Positions 47,006-60,300 of a stretch of DNA of 64,000 bases are shown in pieces. The stretch is from Marchantia polymorpha subsp. ruderalis (Eukaryota; Streptophyta; Marchantiopsida; Marchantiales; Marchantiaceae): assembly GCA_037833965.1 (NCBI GenBank), contig AP031357.1, positions 20,108,001 to 20,172,000 on the forward strand, read 5' to 3'. The notes below the pieces were generated by a model. It had not been told where the DNA came from. It made no database searches and was given only the letters and a program-made list of their open reading frames with translations. Position 1 is the first letter of the stretch, and each line of letters opens with the position of its first letter. Both the position numbers and the translations under genes were made by a program.

Positions 47006-47801
47006 CTGTTAGGATTTTTCCATTGGTGCCTCCCATCACCGTGTCCTTCATAGAATGCGCTGAATTGGCAATTCTTGTTCCCATGGACTGCAAGACACTT
47101 TTCTCCTCTCCACCTCCTGCAAATTCCAAAGGAAACCAATGTTGTTCAGGCGAAACAACGGATGATCCCTTCCTAACTGAGAAGGATCCGTTTCACATGA
47201 CTTTGTTGCATGGATTGCAGTGAACGTCCGCTTCGTCAATTCTTCAACAGTTTCTGCAGACTGAAATATAACATCGGAGTGAAATCTCTTCCAGCCTGAC
47301 ATTCACCGAGTGTACCAGATGTACATCGGCAACCGAAGAGCGTCGTGTCTTGGGACAGCAGATGGTGTGACTTGGAGGTTTCATTAGGTGTCCTAGACAA
47401 ACAAGCTCTTTCACCGATCAGCCTGTGGACGTGATCGTCGAGCTAACAAAGAGATGCTACGAGGAGACGACGAGGTGATGCGCGTTTCTGAGTAACTGGG
47501 AAAGTCATGGCGCTTACCTGCGCTGCCTGAAACAGTATCTTTCAACGTATGAACAGATTCGGTGATAAAATCTGAAACCGATTGCAACAGGCTCTCCTCC
47601 GCGTCCGTATCGGTATGCGTGTCTGCCACACTCTTGTCGTCTGTCGCAACTCCTGAAGCTCGAGTAGGATCATCCTTCACTTCTCTGCAAATTTTCCCGC
47701 TATGTGAATTCTCGGGTGCCAGCTTCTGCTCAGGGTCCATCATTCGAACCTTTCTTTTCCGCGTCGAGAAAGGTGTTTTAGCCGATAAGGCAGTTCTGCC
47801 T
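47006..47801 (-). CDS. Unidentified small protein with a duplicated ~25-residue motif (partial)
   Basis: Two minus-strand exons join in phase: 47801-47518 (acceptor TTTCAG, donor CAG/GTAAGC) and 47116-47006 (acceptor TTTGCAG, donor ACAG/GTACGA). The product contains a basic patch (STRKRKVR) that could be a nuclear signal, an acidic Thr/Asp stretch, then two related segments, one per exon: 'LLQSVSDFITESVHTLKDTV' and 'VLQSMGTRIANSAHSMKDTV', each followed by G-rich residues. The first and last exons are not identified. A repeated amphipathic 'S.H..KDTV.G' motif recalls LEA-type proteins, but I do not recognise the family. Confidence is moderate for coding and low for function. Confidence 0.5.
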
Positions 47802-49458
47802 CTGAAATTGTAATATTGTGAAATAATGAAAAGAAAGAGTTTCGCTCTTCAAGCTGAAGATGATGGATTCAGCAGTCAAAACTTCCCTAACAAGTTGAAC
47901 GTTTGCCTCCCTCTGCGTTGCCGATGGCGGTAGACCTGACGCAAAGCGCGGAAGGGAAGAGGTTTATGCTCGAAGGTGTCTGCCAGTCCACACCGCGCCG
48001 CCTCGATGCCGAAAATGGGGTTGACGCGGAAGTCGAAGACGCCTTCAGTGCGTCTTCAGGTCCGCGCGGAATTCATGAAATTCAGTGGAATCTGAATCTT
48101 CATGCTGACGCAGGGTGTACGTGGCCGCGGATCCCCATTCTAATCACCTTGTGTTGCCACGGCCCTTGCGACCGCCGAATAGATCGATGTGCCAGAATTA
48201 GAGATATGTCTGGGAATTGGTCGATGCCGCTGACGAAGTGATCGAAGCTCTGGGTTTGGGAAAGGATGTGGCAAGAGCACGAGTGTCACATTCGTACTGG
48301 TTCCGAAGACCGTCATGGCCCACGTTCTCTTCTGCAACGGTTTCCCCATTCATTGGGAGCGAAAGACTATCAGGGCACCCTCGATCATGCGTGTTGCAGT
48401 CCCTCTCAGAAGATGCGCATCTCATTCAAAGGCTTTGTTTTGAGTGAGTCGCTGTTGAATGCATTCCATAGCTTACGACAGGTGTGCAGTGCATGCATTT
48501 ACAACATAAACAGTCCTCGATCCCTCATTCCGAGCCTCCGTTCGAGCGCAATGTGTCCACAGAAAACAACGGGATATATGTCAACTAACTTTCCACCCAG
48601 CATCGTATGGAAAATATCAACATGAATAAATCTTTACGTTAATAATTTGGATCTCCAACAATAAATTTTATATCAACTTTGTTCATCTCTCCAATTTTTT
48701 CACGATCATATCTTATATAAGTATTATATTTATCTACATTTATCATGTACTCATTATCATGATCTAATTCATATTTCTGATGGATGTTATATTTTAAAGA
48801 TATTTTCATCATACTAAATGATGATATTTAATATAATAATTACATACTTTACTTATAATTTGTATATTCTTATTCATCATTGATTTGAAGAATGTTTTCT
48901 TTGACTGTAAATATATTAAGGTATTCATTTTCATATACACAAGATTCATGTATACTAATTTGCATACATTTATATTATACCAGTTTTACAGCCGTGCAGA
49001 ATTCGTTCAGATTCATTAAAGATCGGAGATTTGTTGCAGTTAAGTTACTATGAAAAAACACTTACCACCTTCTCTCCTTCCGAACGAAGTTTATCAACTA
49101 ATCAAAAGACTCAAAATTCGAGAAACAGTAGAAGCAATCCCATCTGAACAGTAGAAGTTCAGATGAAATCCCATCCACCAGGCCGGATGAGAAAAAGCAC
49201 ACTTGTAATTACATAAGTGGTACGAATGATAATACATGAATTAAAACCGCGAAGCTACAAAATGAATAAGTTGACGACTCCAGTCTGTGAGCGAGTGAGC
49301 TCCCACAGACCTACCCTGGCTGGCAACTAAGTTACCGTTCAGAAAATGATCTTCCATTACACCATATCTTACAGGCCAAATTCCGCTTACAATCTTCACA
49401 CTATCATATGAACGTCTAGCAGACACGTACGAAGGACCACTCGCATATCAAACTCTGC
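47802..49458. other. Intergenic stretch with possible unplaced exons
   Basis: Open sequence around 47924-48100 (plus: MAVDLTQSAEGKRFMLEGV; minus strand also open) and 48199-48300 (plus: 'YVWELVDAADEVIEALGLG') looks somewhat protein-like but could not be placed in a gene. From about 48610 to 49050 the sequence is AT-rich and non-coding. The 3' untranslated region of the membrane protein gene lies next to 49459. Confidence 0.35.
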
Positions 49459-51167
49459 TTAAACCGCTCTCTCGGCCTCGACTACGTTGGCTTTGTAGGG
49501 ATTTTCACTTCCACCCTCGATTTCAAAATCTCGGTTGCCGTAATTCTTGCTGTTGCCGGCAAGGAGGGGCTCCTGCCATTCCTCTCTCTCTCGCTCGTCG
49601 ATCAGTCGCTCCTGGGCTCCACCCCTGAGCTTCTCTGCAGTTCCTCCCAAATGCTCCACTTGTTGGAGCTGGATGACTCTAATGACGTTCACAACGCCTC
49701 CGATCAGCAACAACGCTGAGCCCACGATGGCGAAAGCGACGGCCAGAGTCTGCAAGAGCCCGACACAGTCAGTAATGCAGGAGATAGAATCGAAATTTTG
49801 ACATATACTATGATGGATGGATGGGATGTTCAGAATTTGCTCGATCACTTCTCTAGGTGGGGACGAGACGACCTCTGCGTGTGTCGTAGAGAGATCCACA
49901 ATCCACATATTCAGATTTTGTTTCAAATGGAGATACTGCTGACTACCGGGCTCTCCGACTATGTTCGGCATTGCATATAGCTCGCACGACCATCAAACCA
50001 AAATGAAGAAAATATATGAATCGCTATCTGACGTCATGTCTTCGCTACTCAGGAAGAAGACCATGTGTCTCAACGAAACATCTCGAAGGAAAATACTGAT
50101 ATGACGTACCATAGCTGAATGCCAGGCCTTGACCGGCCAGGCGACTGTGTTCACAATTGCGGCTACAAGAAGGAAAGTGCTTCCGAGCACGAAGGGAATC
50201 GTCACTGCTTTCTGCATCAGCTGCACCTGAGTTCCGGCACTCTCATACACTTGGAACGCATTGTGGATCGACCCGAGAAGCCACAGAGCTGGTGCAGCAA
50301 TGATCAGGTTGTTTGCATGGGCTGCAACATCGACCGTCTGGTCGAAGGTGTCGAAGTCCCCTCTTGCGAGCTGAAAAAAGCGGAATATCATGTCAGACGA
50401 GATCCACTTATCTTCGTGGCACCAGAGGACACGCAAAATGATCAGGATCAGAATGAAAATTCCTAGAAACGAGCCCTTTCCTAGCATTCAAGCTGCAGTT
50501 TCAAAATTCCCCCAAAATCAGCTGCCTGAAAAAACCTCGATAACCGAAAGCAAGACGACTGGATCAATTGTGACTCTCTTCCTAGAGCGTCATACGATCT
50601 TGCCACCGGTTTGAAGCGAACTGCAGATGCAGGTACGCTGGGAGGAAGCACTTGCAAGCCCATTTCTATCTCAGCTGGAGTTCTAGATATATATCCTACT
50701 CTACTGTCAGTGATATCTTCTCCGAGGCTGCTGCCATGAACTACAAACATTTCACCGTCACGTCAGTCACCGAGCAATCATCAGTCTGCAGCAGAGAGTG
50801 GATCACCGACCCGCAGAAGGAGCACCGCTCCGATGAAGTAAACGATGGCGCCGATGCACTGCACCAAGGGCGCAGCGATCTCAATGAGAGCCAATTGAGG
50901 GTCCAGAGTCACGAGAGGCAATCTGAAATCGAAGCCTGCCAGCTGCGCGTAAAGATCGTGGACGTTGGCGGCGAAGATGCAAACTAGACCCACTAAGATC
51001 AGCCATAATCCTGCAGTGCTGTTGTATCCCGGTAACAACAACACGCATCCTGCCGTCGTCAACAAGGCGGCCACCATGTACCCAAAGGCATTCACATCCT
51101 CCCACACGTCCTTACTAGCCGCCGGCCCGTATAGCCGTGTGGTCCGGACGGACGCTAACTTCACCAT
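49459..51167 (-). CDS. Plant-conserved six-span membrane protein, 3 exons
   Basis: Minus-strand exons are 51167-50811, 50370-50110 and 49749-49459. All introns are GT-AG and phase 0, giving 302 residues. The start is taken at MVKLASVRTTRLYGP because the plant family I remember begins MVKLASVRE; an in-frame Met lies two codons upstream. Predicted helices: three in exon 1 (about residues 29-50, 55-78, 94-118), two in exon 2 ('LIIAAPALWLLGSIHNAFQV' and 'IPFVLGSTFLLVAAIVNTV') and one in exon 3 ('AFAIVGSALLLIGGVVNVI'). 'NVHDLYAQLAGFDFRLPL' between helices and 'EKLRGGAQERL' near the C-terminus are family landmarks. The function is not known to me; an integral membrane location is clear. Confidence 0.88.
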
Positions 51168-52050
51168 TTTCAATCAGATGGGGCGGAGTCCAAGTTTCGG
51201 CTGCACGATAATCCGATCTTAGAATCCGCTCTCGACGCAGCGGGTGCGATTGAGTCCGATGACTGCCGGCCTGCTTCTGCGTCTGCGTCTGCTTCTGCTC
51301 CGGATCCGAGATCTGCGAGCGTCCTATACTCCAGGCTCGGCTCGATGCCGATTTACATATCGAGGTCTCGGAGCTTGCCATGCCAGAAGCCGCGACTGAC
51401 TCGAGACCGAAAATGCATGCGCCCTGAAAGTGAACGGTGACTAAGGGCAGCAGCAAATTGCTTGATATGAGACGATGGCCACGCGCCGCCACCATGCTCG
51501 ACTCGGTTCTGGCAGGACGATCGACATGGCACTCGGGAGCAACCCGCTTCCAATGCCCTGCTCACAGATGTTAAAGTCGCTCGATGCGGCCACATGTCCT
51601 CGTGCATGCTCCACCAGAGTCGCTCGACCTCCTCCGTTCTCATTACTCGCTCTCGGACTCGTCGTCTCTCCTCCTCCCTCCTGCTCCTGCTCCTCCTGCT
51701 GCTGCTGCTGCTGCCGCCGCCGCATGGTTTCAGCTCTCCTCGTCGTCGTTCGAAACCAGACCCCCAGCGCCATTCCGCCAACCGGTTCCGGATTCCCTCT
51801 CGCCCCCGCAGTGACGGGACGTTCACCTTCTCCGCCGTGTCCGAGCGACCGACACTTGTCCAGCGCTGCTATTGGGTGACAAGACCCTGTGGTGGACCCC
51901 AGCAAGGGCATGCCCCATCGCAATAGTATCCTACACGTGTGATTCCCATGTCCCTTTCTCGACTCGGAGATATCTTAACTACAAATATGGATCTGAATAC
52001 AATCACCTGATGTTTGATATTTCACGTGCGGAATTAGTTATGTTTTACGT
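51168..52050. other. GC-rich 5' flank of the membrane protein gene, with trinucleotide repeat
   Basis: It probably holds the promoter and 5' leader of the minus-strand gene ending at 51167. A CTC/CTG/CCG trinucleotide tract lies at about 51668-51723 ((CTG)6 then (CCG)3 on plus; CGG/CAG on the transcribed-sense minus strand). Several long frames on both strands here are products of high GC and repeats. Confidence 0.5.
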
Positions 52051-55000
52051 GTGAAATTAGACATCTCTACCGTAATTTGAAACTATTTCATAAAAAAAAA
52101 ATCTGAAAAAAATGTTTATAAAACTTCTACAAATCACCGTATATGTTTTCATGTACTTCTAAGCTTTAAAAAACACAGAACTTTACTTTCCTTTACTCCT
52201 AGCTATCCGTGAAAGTTTATATTCATCCCCATGTCTAGACGCACCAAACTTCTAATCTGACCATTTCCGATAGCTTTAACTTCAAAGTACCTGGAACTTA
52301 TACTTCAATTCAAAACGTTATGATTGTGAGATGCTCATGAACCAATCTTTTAGCACAACCCAGATTTAAGTAAAGTCGTGAGCAAACAAGAACCGGGGCG
52401 TGATTGATTTTCTTGTCCAAGATGTATAGGGACACATGATCCAGATTTTATTATGTAACTTAAGCCATGCAATAATGTATTATTTGAAAGTGCAACTAGT
52501 TTCAATGGATCTGAAACCTATACATTTTATGATGTTATACAATTATAGCCATCTTCACACACAAACTGTGAACAAACCATCTAACATGTGATGGATGGAT
52601 GGACATCACAAAACTCATTTTGATCATGTCTCAATCCTCTTCAGTTGAACTGACATCTTTCTTTGACCTAAAAAAACTCTGTTATGGCGTAAGCACATCA
52701 TGACAACAAAGGGAAAAGAAATTATACAAGTTCATACATTATTTCTCCTCAGTCAAAGAATGGGAAAATCTTGTTCTTCTACAATTGAGATTTTAGTAAT
52801 GATATTAAGTAAATCCACTTCAATCATTGTATTTACTTGATGTACCACCAAATTGTCCCCATATTTATATTATAATTCCACGGGTAAAAAATCAATATAT
52901 CAACTAATGTATGAACAATATTATCAGAAACCTTTTTCATGTTATCACATAACTCTTGTTATATCATATAGATTGTATGCAGAGTTGAATAGACTAGTAT
53001 AAATGGTTCATATCATAAGAGTGTCTTCATATCCCTAGTGAGATGTGTTCATTTGTCTTTTACTCCCGTAAAGTCGACGTGAAAAAAAAACATAACATAT
53101 CACTTATTGGAATGCTACATGATGCTAGATGAGGTAACATTGAACTGTGATCACAAAGACGTACATTAATGATGAACAGTTCATTGACTGATTGTGATAG
53201 TTGATATGAGACACATAGAATGATTGTGCTCTTGATTTTTGCATTTTAATGTTGAACGGGTTATAACCCGTTCAACATTAAAAACGGGCGTCATGAGATA
53301 AAGACAGTTTAAAAATGATGAAAATGAGATTTAATGACAATGAAACTCATTATATGGTTGTTTATAGTTCAAAAATCCACCAATAACTTCCGTATATAAA
53401 TCAAGTACATTTGATTAGCTCCACTATTAGACAGGTGTGCGTGTAGCTAAATCCACCCATAATATACACTTATGTAAAAAGTAAAATATGATTTATTACA
53501 AAAATGTGAAAATTTAAAAAATATAGTGCATTAGTATGATGTGACATTTTCTTTGTATGCATTTGAATTTTTATTATGTCATCAAGAGTTCTAATCTTCA
53601 ACATTATCAATAAAATTTATTTTTTGATTTTATTTTGCAAAAATTTGAAAATATAAAGATTAAATATTAAATTATTGATATCATTATGTTTTTTACTTGC
53701 TTTTGTAATCATCAAAGAATTTTTAAAAAAATTATATGATTTTCCAAAATATGTGGGGTTAACTCTTGTCAATGAGTAATCTCCTTAACAAAAGTAGATT
53801 ATTAAAGATAATTAGGAGGGTTGTGTGTGTTGGGGTATTTTATTAGAGAATTTGCTCATTATTGTAAAAAATTTAATTTACTCTCACGAATGTGACGAAT
53901 TATTCCAAAGCTTGAACCAAGTTATAACTTGTGTGCATCTTGCGTTGAATCTTGTTTGGTGTTTACTCCGGATGTTTTTTTTCACGTATGATATTCGAAT
54001 TATACGTTAATTTGTTAATTTTCCATAATTTGATTGTCTAAAAGTTTTGGGATGTTCTTTAATCCTTTTTAATCATTACATATGTTTTTTGTTTCTATAA
54101 ATTAACTTAAGTTACAAAAGTCAACTTGTCCTTTATGAGAAGTAGCAATATTTTAAAAGAAAATGAATCATCCATTCTAGTCAACCAAAATTAAGATTAA
54201 TCTCATTTGTTTCAAATAATGTTATATCTTTAAGTGAATTAAATCTGAAATTTTCAATCCACTGAAAAAAAATGTTTGATATTTCATCTAATAATCCAAA
54301 AAAAATTTCAAGTTTCAACATCATCCTCAATTAACCATTAAGTATAATCAGAATTTCCATCTTAAAAAATATACAATATCAATATATCTCTTTACTTCAT
54401 CTTGTGTATAGTTTGAATTCAATATTTTATTTTCAGTGCAAATTAAAAAAATAATGTTCTTTTAACACGAAATTTTATGTTTTATGTTTAAAATGAAAGT
54501 CAGATGAAAATTTATCTATTTATTGATATTGAGTGATGTAAAAACATATTTTGATTTTGAATGAATGATTATAAAATATTCTACTAAAGGCGAACAAGAT
54601 AATTATATTAAAATTTTCTAAAAGAAGAAATAAAGAAGCGAATTTGTTAACCTATAAATTTCTAATCAAAATAAATAATATAAATATCTCTCAAAACTAT
54701 CAACATGTATCCAAAATTTTGAATTTATTTTCTAGATATGATTTTTTATTTATAAAATATATCAAAAAAGACTTTGTATTTTAAAGTCAATTTATATTGA
54801 AATAAAAATTTATTTGTGACAGAATTATCACTTGATAGTAAATAGTCATTAGTATTACTAATTGATATATTTTTTATACTATTGAAGCTAATTATTACTA
54901 GTATACTAATCAGTATTTGTATTTTAGATATTGCTATCTTTATCTAGTGTACACAAAATGATAAGCAAAAGCTCTCTAAAGTATGAATTAGGTACTTAAA

Positions 55001-55900
55001 AATTATATTTTGCCTGTTTTGTGTAAGTTTTCTTGCTATAAAAAATCAATTTTTAACATTATTTTAAAATTAATATAAATAAATCATAAAAATATGAATA
55101 TAACATTTAAAAATAAAATTTATTTCCGATTTAAAGATTATTAAAATTAATCTGTTATTTGGAATCTGTTATTCCAAAATTTAAAGATTCTATTGGATTA
55201 TTGTAGAAATTTTCATGAATTGTTATTAATTTTCAAAGATTAAGATTCTTTTAACAGTACATCGGTATTAGAAGTATTTTAAACCTTAATTAATAGAATT
55301 GACCTCATTAATAAGTTTAATTTTTGGAATGAAAGAATAACTAAAATAGAATACAATTCAGTTAATTTTTTATTAGAATTTTTTTATATGATACAAAAAT
55401 TTGGAATTTTACAAAATTTTCTCAAATGATGATAAAACGTACACAAAAAGGTTGTAGCTAAATTATTCGTGAGATTTTGAAATCAACTGATGTATTACTT
55501 CACTCAAATGAAAAGCCACCAAATGACAGAAAATCAAATTTCCGACCTATTCATGAACATCTCAATTGACGTGTAATTTATTAATGTTTAACCTTGCCAA
55601 GAAAACTCATGATATTTTGATAATTAATATGTATTAAATTTTATGTGAATTGAGAAAATTAGAAAACATAAAACAAGATTTTTAGAACTTGAAATTTTCA
55701 TTTATTTATATATAAGTAAATTCTTTGTAATTACAAAGGATTTATATATATCATATTGTATCTCTTCATTAGTATTCGATATCTAATCGTCATACAAATG
55801 TGTTGGAAGTTCTCCATAACACAGATGTCTGTCATAATTGGAACATTTCATATCTGTCACGTTGTAGTGATTATTAAAAATATATAAAAATTCTTTCGAT
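52051..55900. other. AT-rich gene desert
   Basis: About 3.9 kb of strongly AT-rich sequence without convincing coding frames, tRNAs or LTRs. It contains the 40-bp palindrome at 53244-53283. Composition changes abruptly at both ends. Confidence 0.7.
53244..53283. repeat. 40-bp perfect palindrome
   Basis: Bases 53244-53263 (ttttaatgttgaacgggtta) are mirrored exactly in reverse complement by 53264-53283, with no spacer. It has no flanking inverted repeats and lies in AT-rich sequence, so the GC core (gaacgggttataacccgttc) stands out. Confidence 0.93.
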
Positions 55901-57363
55901 CTTTCAACTGAGTATCCTCTACTACAATACATATACTGACTTCGTTCTGTTCAGCACCGAATTTCTGCTGACATAGCTACATAGTTTGCTCCCCAGACGA
56001 CTCCTAGGTATTTGCGAACCTCCCGTTCCAATTGCTCTCGCAATGCTTCAAGTCAACAGAAACCCTTCACTGAGCACCAAACAAACCTTCGGTAGAAGTC
56101 ATGCACTGCTGGAAAACCTCGATTTATTGTCAGGACCTTAACCGGTGATCGATGTCTGCTTACATCGGCGTAAATCAGTATGAAGATAATTTCACGAATT
56201 AAAATACGGAAACCCATGCGAGTTGGGGCCCTCGGTACATAAAGGTGCGAATGCTGCAGCTACAGAAGAAAATTTAAGAAATTAAAGAGATTGTGACATC
56301 GACGAGAGGAAGCAAGAAAGTAAACCGAACCACGGCATCGGGTTAGACTCGGTTTCAAGGACATGGGAGTAAGACCAACTGCCGGAACAGAAACGGTTGC
56401 ATATCTAGCAGATCGAACGGTGGACCTTCCATCGCAGAAGTTACAGTCCAATAACACAGCCATGTCACAGTTCACCTGCTTACATGTCCTGACCTGATTG
56501 GGCGCCGATGATTGGACTTGGCCACCCGTGATGCGTGATCCTCCGTCGCCCGACAAACACCATACAGACATTGCCAGATGTGAATCCTAGTCACGCCCAC
56601 TGAGGAAGTGGACCCTCCCCGAGAGCAAATCCTCCGAGAGTCTGCCGCTTCTTGGAGTCTCGATCGAATGCTCGAGTTCGAGCTTAATCGTTTGCGCTTA
56701 AACCTAGATCCTCATTGCTGCCGACCTCCGACTGACAACCATTCAACACCCGGACGTGTCATGCGTCGCTCTTCGGTGTACGAGCAATCCTTGAGTCGCT
56801 GCAAAATGGCCCGGAGCTTCAATTTATCTGACGTTTGAATCTCTCGCAGTTGGCAGGACGGCATTCTTTTCGTCTTTTTATGGAATGGGGTTGTCTGACG
56901 GAGTTCCGGACTTGACAACATGGAGTTGGGAAGAAATTATGAGGTTATGGGGATGATCACGTGTTCTGCGTTGCGTTCGCCCTCGGGAATAGCGCCTGTA
57001 CAATACCACAGCTTCCCCAGGCAATGATTGGGGCCAAATTGAATACCCTGATCGTATCTAAAAGTTACAGCAATCTGTTTCTCGTACATCGTATGGTGTA
57101 TGGAATCTTTGGACCGTACCAGGAGGCGGTAAATATACGAGCGGATCTTACTGCAACAGTGAGCCAGGTTGACTGCTGATGATATTTGAGGAAAACCCGG
57201 AGAGTGTTGTCACTGTGGAAGACCTGAAGTCCGTTCAGTGGGGTTAGTTATAGCTGCAGAGGCAAAGGCAGAAATCCTCGAAAAACAGACATGAAGATGG
57301 ACAATTTGCGTATATGGATTACAGAGTTTGTAGGGAGCAGCCTGCGATAGATGGAGCTAGATC
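55901..57363. other. Upstream region of the MYB gene
   Basis: It presumably holds the promoter and 5' leader of the MYB gene starting at 57364. A frame at 56608-56838 (MDPPREQILRESAASWSLD) and another at 56961-57179 have no recognised domain and may be upstream ORFs. No TATA box could be assigned with confidence. Confidence 0.35.
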
Positions 57364-60300
57364 ATGGCTGGAGAGGACTTTCCGCGGGAAGAAGATTCGA
57401 AACAAGGCTATCATGCAAAGATGCAGGCGTTGACCTGCAACGATTCTATAATGCTCCGAGCTGCGGGTCACACTTTGCAGTCCTGCTTCTCGCCCGAAAC
57501 TCCTGCATTGCCTGACTCGCCGACAGATTCTCACATGTCCATGGATCCTCCAGCCACCTTCACCGAGCAGGTACAGCACATCGATCTGCCTCGGACCAAA
57601 TTGAAGATTTGTGGAACTATTTATCAATCTATGTTCTGAGATGCTGCGGTCCCTTGACTACGTTCACAAATCTAAATATCCGGGATGATGTTTCATCATG
57701 CAGAACTAGATACTCAAAGGATTCACTGTTGTACAATTGGGTGTTTTGGCTGTTATGTACATAATGTCACTCAATTTGACGAATATAATTAAATCGTAAT
57801 TATATGGACGTCATTGTCCGGTTTTGAGTTTTACCACTCCCCTGCAATTTCCTTTTAAGATTAAGTACGTATTGGTTCAATAAACCTGAATTCTGAATCT
57901 TAATTTGGATTCTTGTTTCAATCCGTGGCGAGCTGAGCCAAGAGCAATGCAGCTAAACTACAGTCAGAAGAATGCTATCAGGATTGAGTGAGCATTTTTT
58001 GATTCGTCCAAAATAAATGCCCTGTTATGCAACAACGAAATGAAATTTTGTTTAATAATAATTTCTGTCAATTGACATTTGGATTTTTATCACTTCGAGA
58101 TCAGGAAGACGAATTTTTGAGAGAGCTTGTCAAGCGCCATGGTACCAAAAAGTGAGTACTGCGCTGAAAACAGTAATCTGGTCTGTCTTTCTTAGTATCA
58201 TTCTGTATGTAAAGCGAGACAATTAATGCTCTTGTCTGACTCAAGCCCATCTGACGAAGAAGCCATCACTCCCGTTGTGTAGTGAGTAAGTCTTGCCAGC
58301 TTGTGGCTCTCTCGTGATTATAGCAGAGATTGATCTCAGACTGGTGGTCTTGCACTCATGTTTTCACGACGCATGTCAGGTGGCATATAATTTCCGCAAA
58401 GATGCACAACAAGACTCCGCGCGAATGTAGGAAGAGGTACTCTTCCAGCAAACATCGCACACATTAGAATCATGTGGAAAATGCGAATAAGCTTCTAATT
58501 CTCAATGTTCGGATCACGTCAATTTGGGAATTTGTATCACAGCTAAAAACATATAAATAAATCATCTGGAGTGGTCTCAAATGATACTATGCAAAGTCTT
58601 TATTATTTACCCTAGTAGAATGATTACCTACAGCAGCCTGCTCATAATATCAGTTTTAGATTGGGCGAGATTTTGCAAACAATAGAAGAACAACACGAAG
58701 TGTGAAAGAAGTGTTGTAAAATGAACGAAAAATTGATGAAACACTTCCAGGTTTGCAAATCTCATAGTCAGGGTCTTGTGAACTGAGATTGGTGAAAAAT
58801 TCAAAGTCTGTTGAAGGTACTTGATTTATGCACATTTCTGCAGGTGGAGAACATATCTTCACATGTGTATGAACAAAAGTAGCTGGAGTGAAGAGGAAGA
58901 CCGTCTTCTGATCGAGGTAATTTTGGATATACTTGTCCGGGTTCCAGCATATATAAATCAGTCACTGAGAAGGAGAAAACGTTCAGAGTGGAATTGGCTT
59001 CTAACACTTAACTATTTGCGTTCAGGGGCACAATGCATACGGTAATCGGTGGACAGAAATCGCGAAGATGGTTCCAGGCAGGTACTTTCGCGTAACTCTT
59101 TGCTTGTTGCCGTCCCATACTTCTTCTCTGCGGTTATATCAGCGTAAATATGTTCCTGCCTGATGGCTTCATTAGCCTTTACATAAAGCTCACATCCGTG
59201 GACAAAACGTTATAAACATCAATTTACCACAAAACTCTTATTTGAAGACAGTCTGGCTTATCACAATCGTTTTTGCATGAAGGATTTGGATTGTTAGTCA
59301 CAGTCGCAGAGACGATGTTTGCATTATTTTTATATATTTCAAAGAATCCTACTGATGCAGCCTTGTACATCAAAACTAAATTTTTTTTCTAAATCCTACT
59401 CTGGAACTGGAGCATTTGCAGTTTGTTGTTTATGCTGCCCATCCACCTCATCAGGGATGGATTTGATTAAGGTCTTGATGATCAATCAGTTGATTTTTTA
59501 TCGGATTCCAAGTTTATGAAGTAGATCTGTCCATGTTCACATCGAAGTCTTCAACTGGAATGAGGATTTGTACGAGGTCATTGTTGATAAGATTGTACAT
59601 GTACTTGTCTCTGATCTTCCGTAACCCTTCCTTTAATAGTATCTACAACGGAAACATCTAGTTATATTTGTCTGTGGAAAAGAGAATGCTGCTGCCGTAG
59701 CCGACAGATTCCTTTCCTCTAAAAGATGGAACAATTGATATCTACTGCGCACGCGTGGGAATGGACACTTCTCATGTTTCAATGAAAAGGCCCTCATCAT
59801 CAAATATGAAGGAACCTTAGGACACTGAACTTCCTCCTATTAAAATGCTTGGATTGCCGATTGCTGTAAACGCGAATTCTCCGCATTATTTTAAAACCCA
59901 AAAATTCTGTCAACAGTGGGATTCGAACCCACGCCCTTTCGGACCAGTACCTGAAACTGGCGCCTTAGACCAACTCGGCCATATTGACTTGATGTCGAAT
60001 ACTCTCATGTAAGTCACTTATTTATAAAATATCTTCATTCTACAGGACAGACAATGCCGTTAAGAATCGTTACAACGCCCTTTGCAAAAAACGTTCGCAC
60101 CGATCCAGCAAAGCAGTGTCTCTTGGTGGTATGCCTGTCATGGAAACGTCTGACGAAACAGATATGTTGATGAAAGACATGGCCAAGAGAGCGAAGAAGC
60201 TGAAGAGCAGGTTAGTTATATTTTATTCCAGTAAGTGCTTTCTGTGTATGTAACGAGAAGAGCGAAAGCCTTCCAAATTAAACCTTAGTGTCACAAGTGA

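Noticed and set aside
48199-48447. Frame 'YVWELVDAADEVIEALGLG'
   Set aside because: Protein-like, but the acceptor is weak and no partner exon could be joined; left as a note in the intergenic entry.
51441-51923. 160-codon minus-strand frame upstream of the membrane protein gene
   Set aside because: It overlaps a trinucleotide repeat and other long frames on both strands; no domain or conserved motif.
56260-56571. Minus-strand 103-codon frame upstream of the MYB gene
   Set aside because: No domain, no conserved motif and no splice context; probably chance.
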